Assembly (NCBI RefSeq): GCF_010365865.1
Contig: NZ_CP048020.1
Span: 2,914,001-2,978,000, forward strand
DNA length: 64,000 bases
Source of the DNA: Treponema vincentii
GTDB taxonomy: Bacteria; Spirochaetota; Spirochaetia; Treponematales; Treponemataceae
Direction: 5' to 3'
The translations under genes and the position numbers were made by a program. Shown here in pieces: positions 19,529-28,737 of this stretch (its first letter is position 1; each line of letters opens with the position of its first letter). The notes below the pieces were generated by a model. The model saw only the letters and a program-made list of their open reading frames with translations. It was not told where the DNA came from and made no database searches.

Positions 19529-20182
19529 ATGATAGGTCATTTACTTTTTGATATTGATAATACGCTCTATTCTGCATCGAACCTGATGGAACGGAGAATC
19601 TCCGAGCGGATGTTTCAATTTATTGCCGATTTTCTGTCAGTACCGCTGGAAGAGGCCATAAAACTGCAACATACACGGCGGCACAACTACGGCACTACGC
19701 TTGAATGGCTTGAGTGTGAATATCATTTCAACGATAGAGATACTTATTTTGAGGCCATACACCCCGCTTCGGAGATTTCCGAATTACAGCCTGATCCCAA
19801 ATTACGGAGTTTTTTAATTTCGTTACAACTGCCGATGACGGTTTTGACCAATGCGCCGATGGCACACGCGGAGCGGGTTTTGGACTTCTTTAATATCAGG
19901 GACTTATTTCTCGGCGTTTTTGACATTTCTTATAACCAAGGCAAGGGAAAACCGCAGCCGGATGCCTTTATCAAACCGCTTACTGCGGTACATAAAACAG
20001 TTGCGGAAACATTATTTTTGGATGATTGCCCCGCTTACGTTCAAGGCTTTGTTCAAATCGGCGGGCAGAGCGTACTAATCGACGAAAAGGAACAATGTAC
20101 GGATTTTACCAAGACGTCCGGCATTCCTTCGATTAAGTCGATTTACGAACTGCCACCTCTCTTGGAGCGACTTTCCGTATAG
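19529..20182 (+). CDS. HAD hydrolase, pyrimidine 5'-nucleotidase type
   Basis: Haloacid-dehalogenase phosphatase of 217 aa resembling SDT1/PPM1-like pyrimidine nucleotidases. Motif I is FDIDNTLY (nucleophile Asp8, acid Asp10), motif II VLTNAP, motif III lysine in GKGKPQPDAF and motif IV LFLDDCP. A helical cap lies between motifs I and II. ATG at 19529 is chosen; a GTG seven codons upstream is in frame. Substrate inferred from the family only. Confidence 0.85.
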   Translation: MIGHLLFDIDNTLYSASNLMERRISERMFQFIADFLSVPLEEAIKLQHTRRHNYGTTLEWLECEYHFNDRDTYFEAIHPASEISELQPDPKLRSFLISLQLPMTVLTNAPMAHAERVLDFFNIRDLFLGVFDISYNQGKGKPQPDAFIKPLTAVHKTVAETLFLDDCPAYVQGFVQIGGQSVLIDEKEQCTDFTKTSGIPSIKSIYELPPLLERLSV

Positions 20183-20250
20183 CGAGGCAGTAGCAACCGG
20201 TAAATTCCGGTAATAGGCTCTATAATATTTGTGATTATATAAAGTGCGCT

Positions 20251-20274
20251 CTAAAAATCCGGTTGGATTTTTAG
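20251..20274. repeat. Perfect inverted repeat upstream of the acyltransferase
   Basis: CTAAAAATCC and GGATTTTTAG form a 10-bp perfect stem around GGTT, 28 bp before the acyltransferase start. It is AT-rich and has no following T-run, so it could be a weak terminator for the HAD gene, an RNA structure in the leader, or a binding site. Confidence 0.5.
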
Positions 20275-20302
20275 AGGTTTCTACAATTTTTAGGAGGAAA
20301 AA

Positions 20303-21172
20303 ATGGACGGTTTGGTACTAAAAAATATGCTTGAAGAGCTGCGACCGCTATTTGAACGGTATGCAAGTAAGGATAATATTATCACTGAAGAAAATGTACA
20401 CAAACTGGAAAATCCTCATATCCGTTCAATCTTGGAATCTGCCGTACAGAAGCTCTTATTGGACGGCTCAAGACTATACCCCGAAGCACATATCATCGAA
20501 TTTTTAAATGCAATCAAAGCCGGAAAGAAGGGAATTATCCTTTCCGAACACTACAGCAACCTCGATTTACCGATCTTCTTATATTTAATGGAACAAACAG
20601 GGGATGCGGGAAAAGAACTTGCCCATCGCTCTATCGCAATGGCAGGGATGAAGCTTACCGAAGAAGATCCGCTGATAGCAGCTCTTACCGAAGGGTATGA
20701 GCGCATTGTCATTTATCCGAGTAGAACGCTTGCCGGCATTACCGATCCCGTACAACTGGAAGAAGAGAAAAAACGGAGCCGCACTATCAATATTGCCTCA
20801 ATGCGGACATTAGAAGAAGTGCGGAAAGAAGGAAAAGCCGTTATCGTATATCCGGCAGGCACCCGCTACCGCCCGGGAAAGCCCGAAACAAAACGGGGTG
20901 TCCGCGAAATCGACTCATACATCCGAACCTCCGATGTGATGATGTTGGTTTCTATTAATGGTAACTGTCTACGCATTTCGGATGATCCCGCCAATATGCT
21001 TGGCGATATTGTTTGCCAAGACAAGGTTGTCATAGAGGTCAGTCCCGTTATCAACTGTAATGAATTCCGTGAGCGCGCCAAGCAACGCTGCCATGAAGGA
21101 GACGACAAAAAACAGGCTGTCGTCGATCTTGTTATGGAAGAGCTTGAAATTATGCACAACCGAAACGCATAG
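20303..21172 (+). CDS. PlsC/GPAT-type glycerolipid acyltransferase
   Basis: A 289-aa acyltransferase with the HX4D catalytic motif EHYSNLD (about residues 82-88). VYPAGTRYRPG replaces the usual EGTRS block and a PxxN-like segment follows. No transmembrane segment is obvious. It probably acylates glycerol 3-phosphate or lysophosphatidate in phospholipid synthesis, and the substitution in the EGTR block recalls soluble glycerol-3-phosphate acyltransferases. A strong AGGAGG Shine-Dalgarno lies 7 bp before the ATG. rpsU follows under its own promoter. Confidence 0.8.
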   Translation: MDGLVLKNMLEELRPLFERYASKDNIITEENVHKLENPHIRSILESAVQKLLLDGSRLYPEAHIIEFLNAIKAGKKGIILSEHYSNLDLPIFLYLMEQTGDAGKELAHRSIAMAGMKLTEEDPLIAALTEGYERIVIYPSRTLAGITDPVQLEEEKKRSRTINIASMRTLEEVRKEGKAVIVYPAGTRYRPGKPETKRGVREIDSYIRTSDVMMLVSINGNCLRISDDPANMLGDIVCQDKVVIEVSPVINCNEFRERAKQRCHEGDDKKQAVVDLVMEELEIMHNRNA

Positions 21173-21193
21173 TGTAGCCGAATTTCTCCTTAC

Positions 21194-21222
21194 TTGACAG
21201 GAAACCGGAAAATCATTATCGT
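21194..21222 (+). promoter_or_regulatory. Promoter of rpsU
   Basis: TTGACA (21194-21199) and TATCGT (21217-21222) are 17 bp apart, 45 bp before rpsU. A further TATAAT at 21240 lacks a partner at the right distance. Confidence 0.45.
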
Positions 21223-21267
21223 ACAAGAAGATACTAAGGATATAATCCATTGGAGGTGATTCTGTAA

Positions 21268-21477
21268 GTGGCAAGTATCGTTATCGATGATTCCGAAAAC
21301 CTTGAAAAAGCGATTAAGCGTTTTAAGCGCCAAGTTGAAAAAGAGGGAATTATCCGCGAGTGGAAAAAGCGCGAATACTATGAAAAGCCGTCTACTATTT
21401 TAAATAGAAAGAAGAAAGCTCTTCAGCGCAAATTAATGAAAAAAAACCGCAAGTCATATGATTCAAAATCATACTAA
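21268..21477 (+). CDS. rpsU: 30S ribosomal protein S21
   Basis: A 69-aa basic protein that matches bacterial S21 throughout, including the N-terminal [19 protein letters not shown] and the Arg/Lys-rich tail. It is part of the small-subunit platform and helps mRNA binding. The start is GTG, preceded by an unusually strong GGAGGTGAT Shine-Dalgarno. It stands alone, not next to dnaG/rpoD as in E. coli. Confidence 0.95.
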   Translation: MASIVIDDSENLEKAIKRFKRQVEKEGIIREWKKREYYEKPSTILNRKKKALQRKLMKKNRKSYDSKSY

Positions 21478-21494
21478 TTTTTAACAATCATCAA

Positions 21495-21550
21495 CAAAGC
21501 CGGTTTATCGATTCTAATTTTTATTTATAATGAATTGATAATCGGCTTTG
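21495..21550. terminator. Possible terminator hairpin after rpsU
   Basis: CAAAGCCG pairs with CGGCTTTG across a long AT-rich loop, followed by TAATCTTTCT. The loop is long for a classical terminator, so the call is tentative. Confidence 0.4.
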
Positions 21551-21684
21551 TAATCTTTCTACAAAAAAGCCATCCATATATTTTCAAACACAGTCGGATG
21601 TGTTTGCTTGTTGTGATTGTTTTAATCCATAAAATCGCCTATACTATTCTCAACCATCCTCCAAGCTTGTAAAAGGACTTTATT

Positions 21685-22341
21685 ATGGAATATTCAATAG
21701 AAAAGTTTGAAACCGGCTACCTTATGGTTAACACATGGGTGTTCCCGTTGAGCGAAAAGAGTGTTGCCGTCATCGATCCCGGCGGATTGAGTCCCGAATT
21801 ATCCCAGTATTTAGATAAACTTCATCCTACTCACCTTGAAATTATGTTGACACACGGACACTTTGACCATGTCGGCGGTTTGCCTGCCTTAGTAAGAAAA
21901 TATCCCGATTACCGCTTGTGGATTCACGAAAAAGATGCCGCATATCTTGGCACGACCGGTACGGAAACCCATTTTAAAAGCTTTGCTCCGCTCCATGTTC
22001 AAAAACTGATTGAACCGTTGGAAAAGCATCCGCTCCCCGACCCGACAGATTTTTATAAAGAGGGCGATAATGTAAACGGCTTTACCGTGCTGTACACCCC
22101 CGGGCATACGCAAGGCTCTATTTGCTTGTGGAGCAAAGAAGCCGGTATTCTTTTCAGCGGTGACACTCTTTTTTACGGTTCCCGCGGCAGAACCGACCTA
22201 CTCGGCGGTAATGAGATGCAGATATGCCAATCACTCAAGCGGCTTTTTACTGAATTACCCGGAAGCACGCAGGTGTATCCGGGACACGGCTCCAATACGA
22301 CAATCGAATTTGAAAAGAAATATCAAGGGGCGTACATATAA
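21685..22341 (+). CDS. Metallo-beta-lactamase-fold hydrolase (glyoxalase II-like)
   Basis: A 218-aa MBL-fold protein with the full metal-ligand series: THGHFDH, TPGHTQGS, SGDTLF and PGHG. The short length and GRTDLLGG segment fit the YcbL/hydroxyacylglutathione-hydrolase-like group of small glyoxalase II homologues. Cytosolic; likely a thioester hydrolase. An AAAAGGAC-type Shine-Dalgarno precedes the ATG. It converges on the serine-hydrolase gene. Confidence 0.88.
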   Translation: MEYSIEKFETGYLMVNTWVFPLSEKSVAVIDPGGLSPELSQYLDKLHPTHLEIMLTHGHFDHVGGLPALVRKYPDYRLWIHEKDAAYLGTTGTETHFKSFAPLHVQKLIEPLEKHPLPDPTDFYKEGDNVNGFTVLYTPGHTQGSICLWSKEAGILFSGDTLFYGSRGRTDLLGGNEMQICQSLKRLFTELPGSTQVYPGHGSNTTIEFEKKYQGAYI

Positions 22342-22355
22342 ACGCGCTCCCGTTT

Positions 22356-24338
22356 CTATATTCGGCCGTCAACAACTTTCAGAATCTGTGCAGCCTTCTC
22401 AGTTTTGAGAAATGCTCGTAAGTCGGCAGACTTTTGAGCGCGTTGTTTAACGATTTTCATAATTGCTGCGAGGTCATTGATATAGCCTTGGTTGTTAAAG
22501 GCTGAAATTTGTTGCAGCATTTCATATTTCTTTTCGGCAAGTTCGATGAGCATACTCTCCAGCTGGGCTTGCGTCGGCTGACGAAAAGCCTCGTAAATAA
22601 GTGCCGTGATCGCCCCATACTGCTTTGCCAAATAATAATCGCCTTCGAATCGGCTGTTACGGGTGTTATGCGCCGGAACCGTATTTTTTGCATTGGTTAA
22701 TAAAATAATGATAAGATGTTCGACGGGATCGATAATGGTAAGTGTTCCCGTCCAGCCGGTATGCCCGAAGGTTCCGGCAGAGGCAAGGGGAGAAAAAGCC
22801 CAAGTATATTCCTGCGCTCCCTGCCGCCGCCACCCGAACCCGATGCTTGAAACAAGCGCCTGTTGCGCCGTAAAATATCCTGCAACGGACGGATCAAAAA
22901 AACGCTTGACACCATATCCGCCCTTATTCAGCATTACTTGAGCAAGTACTGCAATACTTTCCGCATTTGCAAACAGCCCTGCATGCCCGCTAATCTCTTC
23001 CATCGCCGTATATGCTTCCGAATCGTGAACAGTTCCATGAATGAGTTCCGTTGTCTGCGCGCCATCAATAGCAGCTTGAGTGCGCGGTTTTGCACGGATT
23101 TCCGTTGCAGCAATCTCATCGAGTGTAAAACCCTGCCGGAGTGGTGTAAAGCAAATCCTATCCAAACCAAGCGGGCGATAAAAATTGTCGGCAACATATT
23201 CCGCAACGCCTATTCCTGTTACCTTTTCGATAATATAGGTGAGCAGCATATAATTGATATCGGAATAGAGCACCGTTTGCCGCGGCAGATACACCAACGG
23301 AGTTTCCATAATCAAGTCAAAGGTATGTTCGCGGTAGCTTTTTTCTGAAACATTTTTAAGTTTCTTAATTTTCTGCGAATACGCCCTTCCGACGGGAAGC
23401 CCCGATTGATGAGTAAGAAGATCAAAGATTGTAATATCGGCTTTGCCTTTTATTTTACTTTTCTTAGCATCAACAAATTGCGGAAAAAAATGGTGAACGG
23501 TATCGGTGAGCGCAAGGCGTCGTTCGGAAATCAGTTTTTGAATGGCAAAATTAACCGCATACATCTTTGTATTGCTTGCAAGGTCAAATAAAGTCTTTTC
23601 CGTTACAGGAATCACTTCGTCAAGCGTATTGCCTGCGCTATCAACCCTGCTGATGGCGCCGTAAGCGCTGTTCTTAATCATCTTGCCATCTTTAATAATG
23701 ACAAGCTGAGCGCCGGGAAACCCCGCTTCCGTTTCAGCAGTCAGGAGTTGATCAACTATTTCGAGCGTTTCGGCTGAATACGGTGCATCTTTCTGTTGTT
23801 TTTTTAAAGCCTCCTGCGAATTGGAAAGCGGCAAAATAACAGGGTAGGGTATCTTTACCTGTAATGAAGGTTGTTCTTGTGCCATACCGTTTCCGGCAGG
23901 AGTAAGCGCCGCAATATAGAGCATATTTCTACCATTTTGAATATATGGTGATGCATCAAAGCACATCGGTTTACCCGTACAGATGGATTGTGTCGGAACT
24001 TTTTGATTATTGATGTACAAATCGAAAGAAGCAAGCCCCTGTGCCCAAAAATAAATATAAGCCTGCCCTTTATACGCGGTAAACGCAAGATAGTTATTCG
24101 GTAAAATAGAATCGTCGTATTCCTTCATCGGAATCGGAAACGTCTGTTCCGCTTGCATTTGTGTATCTGCAGAAAATACTGCTTCAATCATTCCGGCATC
24201 ATCGGTAGGCAATACGCTGTCGTGTTTACGGGCAGAGGCAGAAGCGCATCCCAAAAGGCTCAACAGAAAATATGAAATAACAACCGATACAGCAAACGGC
24301 CAAAGGAACAATCTAAGGGAAAATCGGGAAGGCTTCAT
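22356..24338 (-). CDS. Beta-lactamase-family serine hydrolase, lipoprotein
   Basis: About 660 aa. The N-terminus is a lipoprotein signal (LLSLLGCAS), followed by a beta-rich domain of ~150 residues and a class C beta-lactamase-like domain. The active-site SxxK is in FDLASNTKM, the YxN-type motif in YSDINY, and the third motif region is FGHTGWTGT. Such proteins usually act on peptidoglycan or esters at the cell surface rather than as resistance enzymes. ATG at 24338 is chosen, with AAAGG 9 bp upstream. Its start overlaps the end of the SPOR-domain gene, so they are cotranscribed. Confidence 0.85.
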   Translation of the reverse strand: MKPSRFSLRLFLWPFAVSVVISYFLLSLLGCASASARKHDSVLPTDDAGMIEAVFSADTQMQAEQTFPIPMKEYDDSILPNNYLAFTAYKGQAYIYFWAQGLASFDLYINNQKVPTQSICTGKPMCFDASPYIQNGRNMLYIAALTPAGNGMAQEQPSLQVKIPYPVILPLSNSQEALKKQQKDAPYSAETLEIVDQLLTAETEAGFPGAQLVIIKDGKMIKNSAYGAISRVDSAGNTLDEVIPVTEKTLFDLASNTKMYAVNFAIQKLISERRLALTDTVHHFFPQFVDAKKSKIKGKADITIFDLLTHQSGLPVGRAYSQKIKKLKNVSEKSYREHTFDLIMETPLVYLPRQTVLYSDINYMLLTYIIEKVTGIGVAEYVADNFYRPLGLDRICFTPLRQGFTLDEIAATEIRAKPRTQAAIDGAQTTELIHGTVHDSEAYTAMEEISGHAGLFANAESIAVLAQVMLNKGGYGVKRFFDPSVAGYFTAQQALVSSIGFGWRRQGAQEYTWAFSPLASAGTFGHTGWTGTLTIIDPVEHLIIILLTNAKNTVPAHNTRNSRFEGDYYLAKQYGAITALIYEAFRQPTQAQLESMLIELAEKKYEMLQQISAFNNQGYINDLAAIMKIVKQRAQKSADLRAFLKTEKAAQILKVVDGRI

Positions 24339-25425
24339 ATCCGGCATCCTTTAACCGGAGCCCCATATCTCCGGCAGCGTTCTCTTTAACAAGTACGGCA
24401 AAATAAACAGTGCCGCTGGGACGCATTTCTTCTTTTATAATGGGAGTAAAATGTTTTTTTTGCAAATCAGTGGCAAGCGCTTCCGCATATTTTTTTGTCT
24501 TATAAAATCCAAGCTGATAATAGGAAGGCTTCGCCTGTGTTTCGGAGCCCGCTGCTGTTTTTGAGGATTGAGCAGGAGTGGCCTCTGCTTTTGATGCAGC
24601 GCTCGATTGCAGTGAAGTTTTCGTCGCTTCCGATGGCGTACCCGTTTTAGAGACTGTGCTTGTTTTAGAAGCGGTGCTTCCGGCGGCCGGTTTTTGCGCA
24701 AGTCCGCTCCTTGGCATTAAGTACCAAAAAGTTGACGGCTGTACGGTAACGGTTCCATTCACCGCCGCCGCTTCCATACCGGCAGGGTACTCTTTCAGCA
24801 GCCGCTGCTTTGCATCCTCATCACCATTGACCCACCAGAGTGTAAACAGCAATGCAGGATGATATTCCGAAAAAGCCTTTTTCTTAGTATAGGCGGTAAT
24901 GAGGGGTACAGCTCGATCAACCCGGTCTTCGGCGAGCAGTCTCCACGTATCATACACGGCGGCTCTCCGGTAATATGGATCTTCATCGCTCACCGGTAGC
25001 GCGGCGGCGATTTCACTTAACAGGCTTCGGGCAGAATCCATACTGCCGCCGCAAAGCAACACACGAACCGCATCCAATAAAAGCGCAGTTTTTTTATCGG
25101 TAGTATCGAACCCCGCCGCCTGCCGGTAACAGTCCGCCGCATTGGAATAATTCCCGTTATGTTGTTCATACTCTGCCAACAGCGTCAGCGCTTGAACTTT
25201 TGCCTGAGCATTCGGGAGTGTCGCCAAATTCTTTTCAAAAAATTGCCGGACAGCCGCATCTGTCTTTTGTGCAAAGGCTTTTTGCGCCAAAGTTTGCACG
25301 GCGGGCTGCAACGCCGGTTCCGAAGATTCCGCAAAGGCTCCGGCAGCGGCATTTATCATCATTGCTCCGACGATAATGATAAAAAAAAGATATGGTTTTC
25401 TAAATCCTAAACAGCAGCTACGCAT
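24313..25425 (-). CDS. Secreted TPR-like protein with C-terminal SPOR domain
   Basis: A signal peptide (IIIVGAMMINAAAGAFA) is followed by TPR-like helical repeats (about 40-200), a Ser/Thr/Ala/Lys-rich linker (about 250-300) and a SPOR domain (YYQLGFYKTKKYAEALA...). SPOR domains bind denuded glycan strands at division sites, so a periplasmic role in cell-wall remodelling is likely. It overlaps the LapA-like gene by 8 bp at its 5' end and the serine hydrolase at its 3' end. This places three envelope genes in one unit behind miaB. Confidence 0.85.
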   Translation of the reverse strand: MRSCCLGFRKPYLFFIIIVGAMMINAAAGAFAESSEPALQPAVQTLAQKAFAQKTDAAVRQFFEKNLATLPNAQAKVQALTLLAEYEQHNGNYSNAADCYRQAAGFDTTDKKTALLLDAVRVLLCGGSMDSARSLLSEIAAALPVSDEDPYYRRAAVYDTWRLLAEDRVDRAVPLITAYTKKKAFSEYHPALLFTLWWVNGDEDAKQRLLKEYPAGMEAAAVNGTVTVQPSTFWYLMPRSGLAQKPAAGSTASKTSTVSKTGTPSEATKTSLQSSAASKAEATPAQSSKTAAGSETQAKPSYYQLGFYKTKKYAEALATDLQKKHFTPIIKEEMRPSGTVYFAVLVKENAAGDMGLRLKDAGYEAFPIFP

Positions 25426-25747
25426 CCTGCTTTGCCGTCCCGTTCTCTTCGGAATGTTTCTTTTTCCCGAACCAACGGCGTTTTTCAGGTTTTAATTCAA
25501 CTTTTTCAACATCATGGTACAAAGCCGCTTGCTTTTCAGCCTTTTTCATTTTATGACGGCTGCTGATAAGAAAGGGCAAAACCGCAATATTCCCAAGCAA
25601 AAATGCAAACAGCATACTTAAAAAAATCGGCACATCTTTAAATACGTAAAAAATGACGGAAATATCGCAACGGTTCGATAGATTAAAGCCCATAAACAGC
25701 ACAAGCATCAGCATTACAATAATAAAATACACTAACTTTCCCGGCAT
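25418..25747 (-). CDS. LapA-like (DUF1049) membrane protein
   Basis: A 109-aa protein with two transmembrane helices (about 5-22 and 38-60) and a charged cytoplasmic tail, the usual LapA/YciS layout. In Proteobacteria LapA works with LapB in control of lipopolysaccharide synthesis; treponemes lack LPS, so its role here is unclear. It lies between miaB and the SPOR gene in one operon-like run. Confidence 0.75.
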   Translation of the reverse strand: MPGKLVYFIIVMLMLVLFMGFNLSNRCDISVIFYVFKDVPIFLSMLFAFLLGNIAVLPFLISSRHKMKKAEKQAALYHDVEKVELKPEKRRWFGKKKHSEENGTAKQDA

Positions 25748-25768
25748 TATATCCTCCCATGGAATTCC

Positions 25769-27139
25769 TTATACGACAGGGACAGCCCTAAACGTTTTCC
25801 CTTTTACGGATTGTAATTGAACTTTCATAAAATGTCCAATATGTTTCGGATCACACTTTTCCGCAAGCACAGTCATCTCCCCCTGTTCGGTATGTCCGAA
25901 CAATTCATCGGGATTATTTCTCGACTGCGATTCAACCAACATCATAACGGTTGAACCAACCCGTTGCTGCATTTTAAGATCGGTAATATGTTGCTGTAAA
26001 TCGATAACCTGTTGCAGCCGGTTAATCCGCTCGACATCGGGAATCCGGTCGGGAAAATCGTACGCTTTGGTTCCTTCACGCGGGTTATAATGATACATAA
26101 AAGCCGAATCAAACTGCACCGTCCTCATCAAGTTGAGCGTTTTTTCAAACTCTGCCTGTGTTTCTCCCGGAAACCCGATTAAAATATCGGTTGTCAGTAC
26201 AATATCCGGTATCCGTTTACGGAGCTTTTCAACAATAGTAAGGTATTGCTCAACAGTATAGCAGCGATTCATTCGCGCAAGAATTTCGTTGGAGCCGTTT
26301 TGTACCGGCAAATGGAGCGATTTACATATCCGCGGATCCGCCGCCATCACCTCAATCAGCTCATCCGATAAATCTTTCGGATGACTTGAGATAAAGCGTA
26401 TCCATTTAATAACGTCCTGTTCGGCACACGTCGCTGAAACGGCACGAAGCAAAGACGGAAAACTCACCGCTGCTCCCGTGGCAGGGTCAACTCCGTGATA
26501 CGAATTGACGTTCTGCCCCAACAGCGTAATTTCCCGAACATTCTTTCCGCTTAAAAACCGAATCTCATCCAAAATGCTTTCAACCGGACGGGAAATTTCC
26601 CTCCCACGGATATACGGCACAATGCAGTACGTACAAAAATTATTACAGCCGTTCATAATCGGGACAAAGCTTTGAAAAGCCCCTTCGGTATACGAACATT
26701 TGGAAAAATGATAGCGCTGTTCATTGCTGGACTGCGGACTAAGCGCCGTCAGCTCAGCGATACCTTCCTTCGTGCCTGCCCAAAGCGTTTCCCTTTCAAC
26801 TGCATCGAAGATTGCTGTAAATTGATCCCGTTCAAACATCCCGACGACATAATCAAGCAGCGGGAATTTTTCCTTTATCTGATCATGCAGCCGCTGTGCC
26901 ATACAGCCCATTAAGACAATCGTAAAATTCCGCTTCTTTTTCATCGCGGAAAAAAGACCGAGCCGCCCGAATACGCGGGTTTCGGCGGTTATCCGTACTG
27001 AACAGGTATTCACAATCAGCAAATTGCAGTGCTGTATATCTTCGGCAGCCTCCCAGCCGCGTTCCCGCAAGAGCTGTTCCAATGCCGCAGACTCGGCAAA
27101 GTTCATTTGACATCCATACGTTTCAATAAAGTATTTCAA
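25769..27139 (-). CDS. miaB: tRNA-2-methylthio-N6-dimethylallyladenosine synthase MiaB
   Basis: Radical-SAM methylthiotransferase that adds the 2-methylthio group to i6A37 in tRNA. The auxiliary [4Fe-4S] cysteines are Cys10 (YGCQMN), Cys46 (NTCSV) and Cys79 (MGCMAQ). The radical-SAM triad is Cys165/169/172 (CNNFCTYC). A TRAM domain ends the protein. 456 aa is the family length. It is the likely first gene of a run with the LapA, SPOR and serine-hydrolase genes. Confidence 0.96.
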   Translation of the reverse strand: MKYFIETYGCQMNFAESAALEQLLRERGWEAAEDIQHCNLLIVNTCSVRITAETRVFGRLGLFSAMKKKRNFTIVLMGCMAQRLHDQIKEKFPLLDYVVGMFERDQFTAIFDAVERETLWAGTKEGIAELTALSPQSSNEQRYHFSKCSYTEGAFQSFVPIMNGCNNFCTYCIVPYIRGREISRPVESILDEIRFLSGKNVREITLLGQNVNSYHGVDPATGAAVSFPSLLRAVSATCAEQDVIKWIRFISSHPKDLSDELIEVMAADPRICKSLHLPVQNGSNEILARMNRCYTVEQYLTIVEKLRKRIPDIVLTTDILIGFPGETQAEFEKTLNLMRTVQFDSAFMYHYNPREGTKAYDFPDRIPDVERINRLQQVIDLQQHITDLKMQQRVGSTVMMLVESQSRNNPDELFGHTEQGEMTVLAEKCDPKHIGHFMKVQLQSVKGKTFRAVPVV

Positions 27140-27230
27140 AATATGTATTCCTAAAATTATCTATAAAATAAATAAGGCAGCTCTCAACACTGAGTTTTTT
27201 AGCGATGCCTAATATAAAAAGTTTTCCACC

Positions 27231-28695
27231 TTACCGACGATTTAAAAAGCGATGCAATTTTAATGCAAGATTATCATATTTCCAACGGAGGACGCTCCCT
27301 TTTTCAAGGGTTTTGTTTGCAATAAGCGGAAATTCGGCAAGTACCAGCGGTTTCCCCTCATCTTCCGCAAAGAATTGCACCTTTCCGATTTTTTCTCCTG
27401 CTGCAATGGGAGCGGCGAGCGCACCGGGCACGAGTATACGCGAATGAATTTCAGCGATATTCTCTGCTGTACCGTTTAATTCAGTACCGGAAAGAGGAAC
27501 GGTAAAAGCTCCGCCATTTCCGCACGGATCATCCGGCAGCGGCAACAGCGCCGTTCTGTTCGCCTGTTCTTTTGCCCCGACAACGGGAATAGCCGGAATA
27601 TCCAATGGAAAATTCTGTGCATATCTTGTGGAAAAGTGAGAAAACGCCCATTCCATCAATATTGAGCAGTTCTCTTCCCGTAGTGCCTTCCCTTCCGCCA
27701 TATTTTTACCGGCGCCGCCTAAAATAACCGCAATGAACCGGATACCGTTCCGCTGTGCGGTAAGCGCAATATTAAAACCGGACTCATAAATAAATCCCGT
27801 CTTAATGCCGTCGCATCCGTCCAGTTTACCCAATAGCGTATTCGTCGCCGGCTGGCGGATAATTGTTTGCGCTTTAAGCATATTATGCGGCTGCGGATAG
27901 CTGAATTCCCGCAGCGAGTGAAACTGTGCAAGGTGGTCAGGGTATTTCCGCACATACACTGCACAAAAACGGGCAAAATCACGGGCAGTTGTGCGGTTAT
28001 ATTCACTCAAGCCGTTTGCATCCTCAAAGTGCGTATTTTGTAAACCGAGCGCTGCGACGGCTTCATTCATCTGCCGAACAAAGGCCTCCACAGAACCGGC
28101 GGTATGCATTGCAAGCGCCACCGCCGCGTCATTACCGGAAACGACCGCAATACCCCTCATCAGCTCCTCAACGGTTACCCGCTGATTTTTTCCCAAAAAC
28201 ATTAGCGATGACCCCGATGGAATATTTACCGCCCACGATTCTGCAGGCGGCATGATAGTATCGGTCAAGCTGATTTCTCCCCGCTCAACAGCCTGCATCA
28301 CCGTGTACATCGCAACCAATTTTGTTAATGAAGCAGGAGGAATACTTTGATCGGGATTTTTTTCGAATAAAAGAGCTCCACTCGCAGCGTCCATCACAAC
28401 AGCGGAACGAGCGCTTATTGCAGCCGGTTGCGGAATACCTTGCGTACAAGGTGCAGGATGTAATAAAGGAGGTGTATAAAAAGATCTGCGAGCTTCGTTT
28501 CCAAGGGAATCGCGAGCAGCGGTTATATCTGCGCCGAAAGCCGCGTCCTGTCGAGCTTGTTCTTCCGGCAGGATAGTCAGTAATTGCGTACCGCGAACAT
28601 ACAGCGCAATGCCCGAAGCGACAATCCAACCGGCCGCTACGGCAACGGCTATGAGAATATAAAAAACCGATTCTATGGGATTTTGTATTAGTCAT
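27231..28695 (-). pseudogene. dacA: D-alanyl-D-alanine carboxypeptidase with apparent frameshift
   Basis: The main frame from codon GTG-ATG at ~28397 encodes a penicillin-binding-protein-5-type DD-carboxypeptidase: SxxK in ASLTKL, SxN in SGNDAA, KTG in GIKTGF, and a C-terminal beta domain. The N-terminus, however, continues upstream in the same frame (IALYVRGTQLL, preceded by a membrane anchor LIAVAVAAGW) without any start codon. A good ATG at 28693-28695 lies in the other frame. Dropping one base from the A6 tract at 28661-28666 joins them into one protein of about 487 aa with an N-terminal anchor. It could be a sequencing error, slippage, or a real inactivating indel. Confidence 0.85.
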
Positions 28696-28737
28696 GTACA
28701 ATTATTATAGAAGCTGCAATCTTTCAACAGCGCAGCG

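Noticed and set aside
28285-28701. 138-codon minus-strand frame upstream of dacA
   Set aside because: Only its first few codons belong to dacA; the rest is the out-of-frame reading of the DacA N-terminus.
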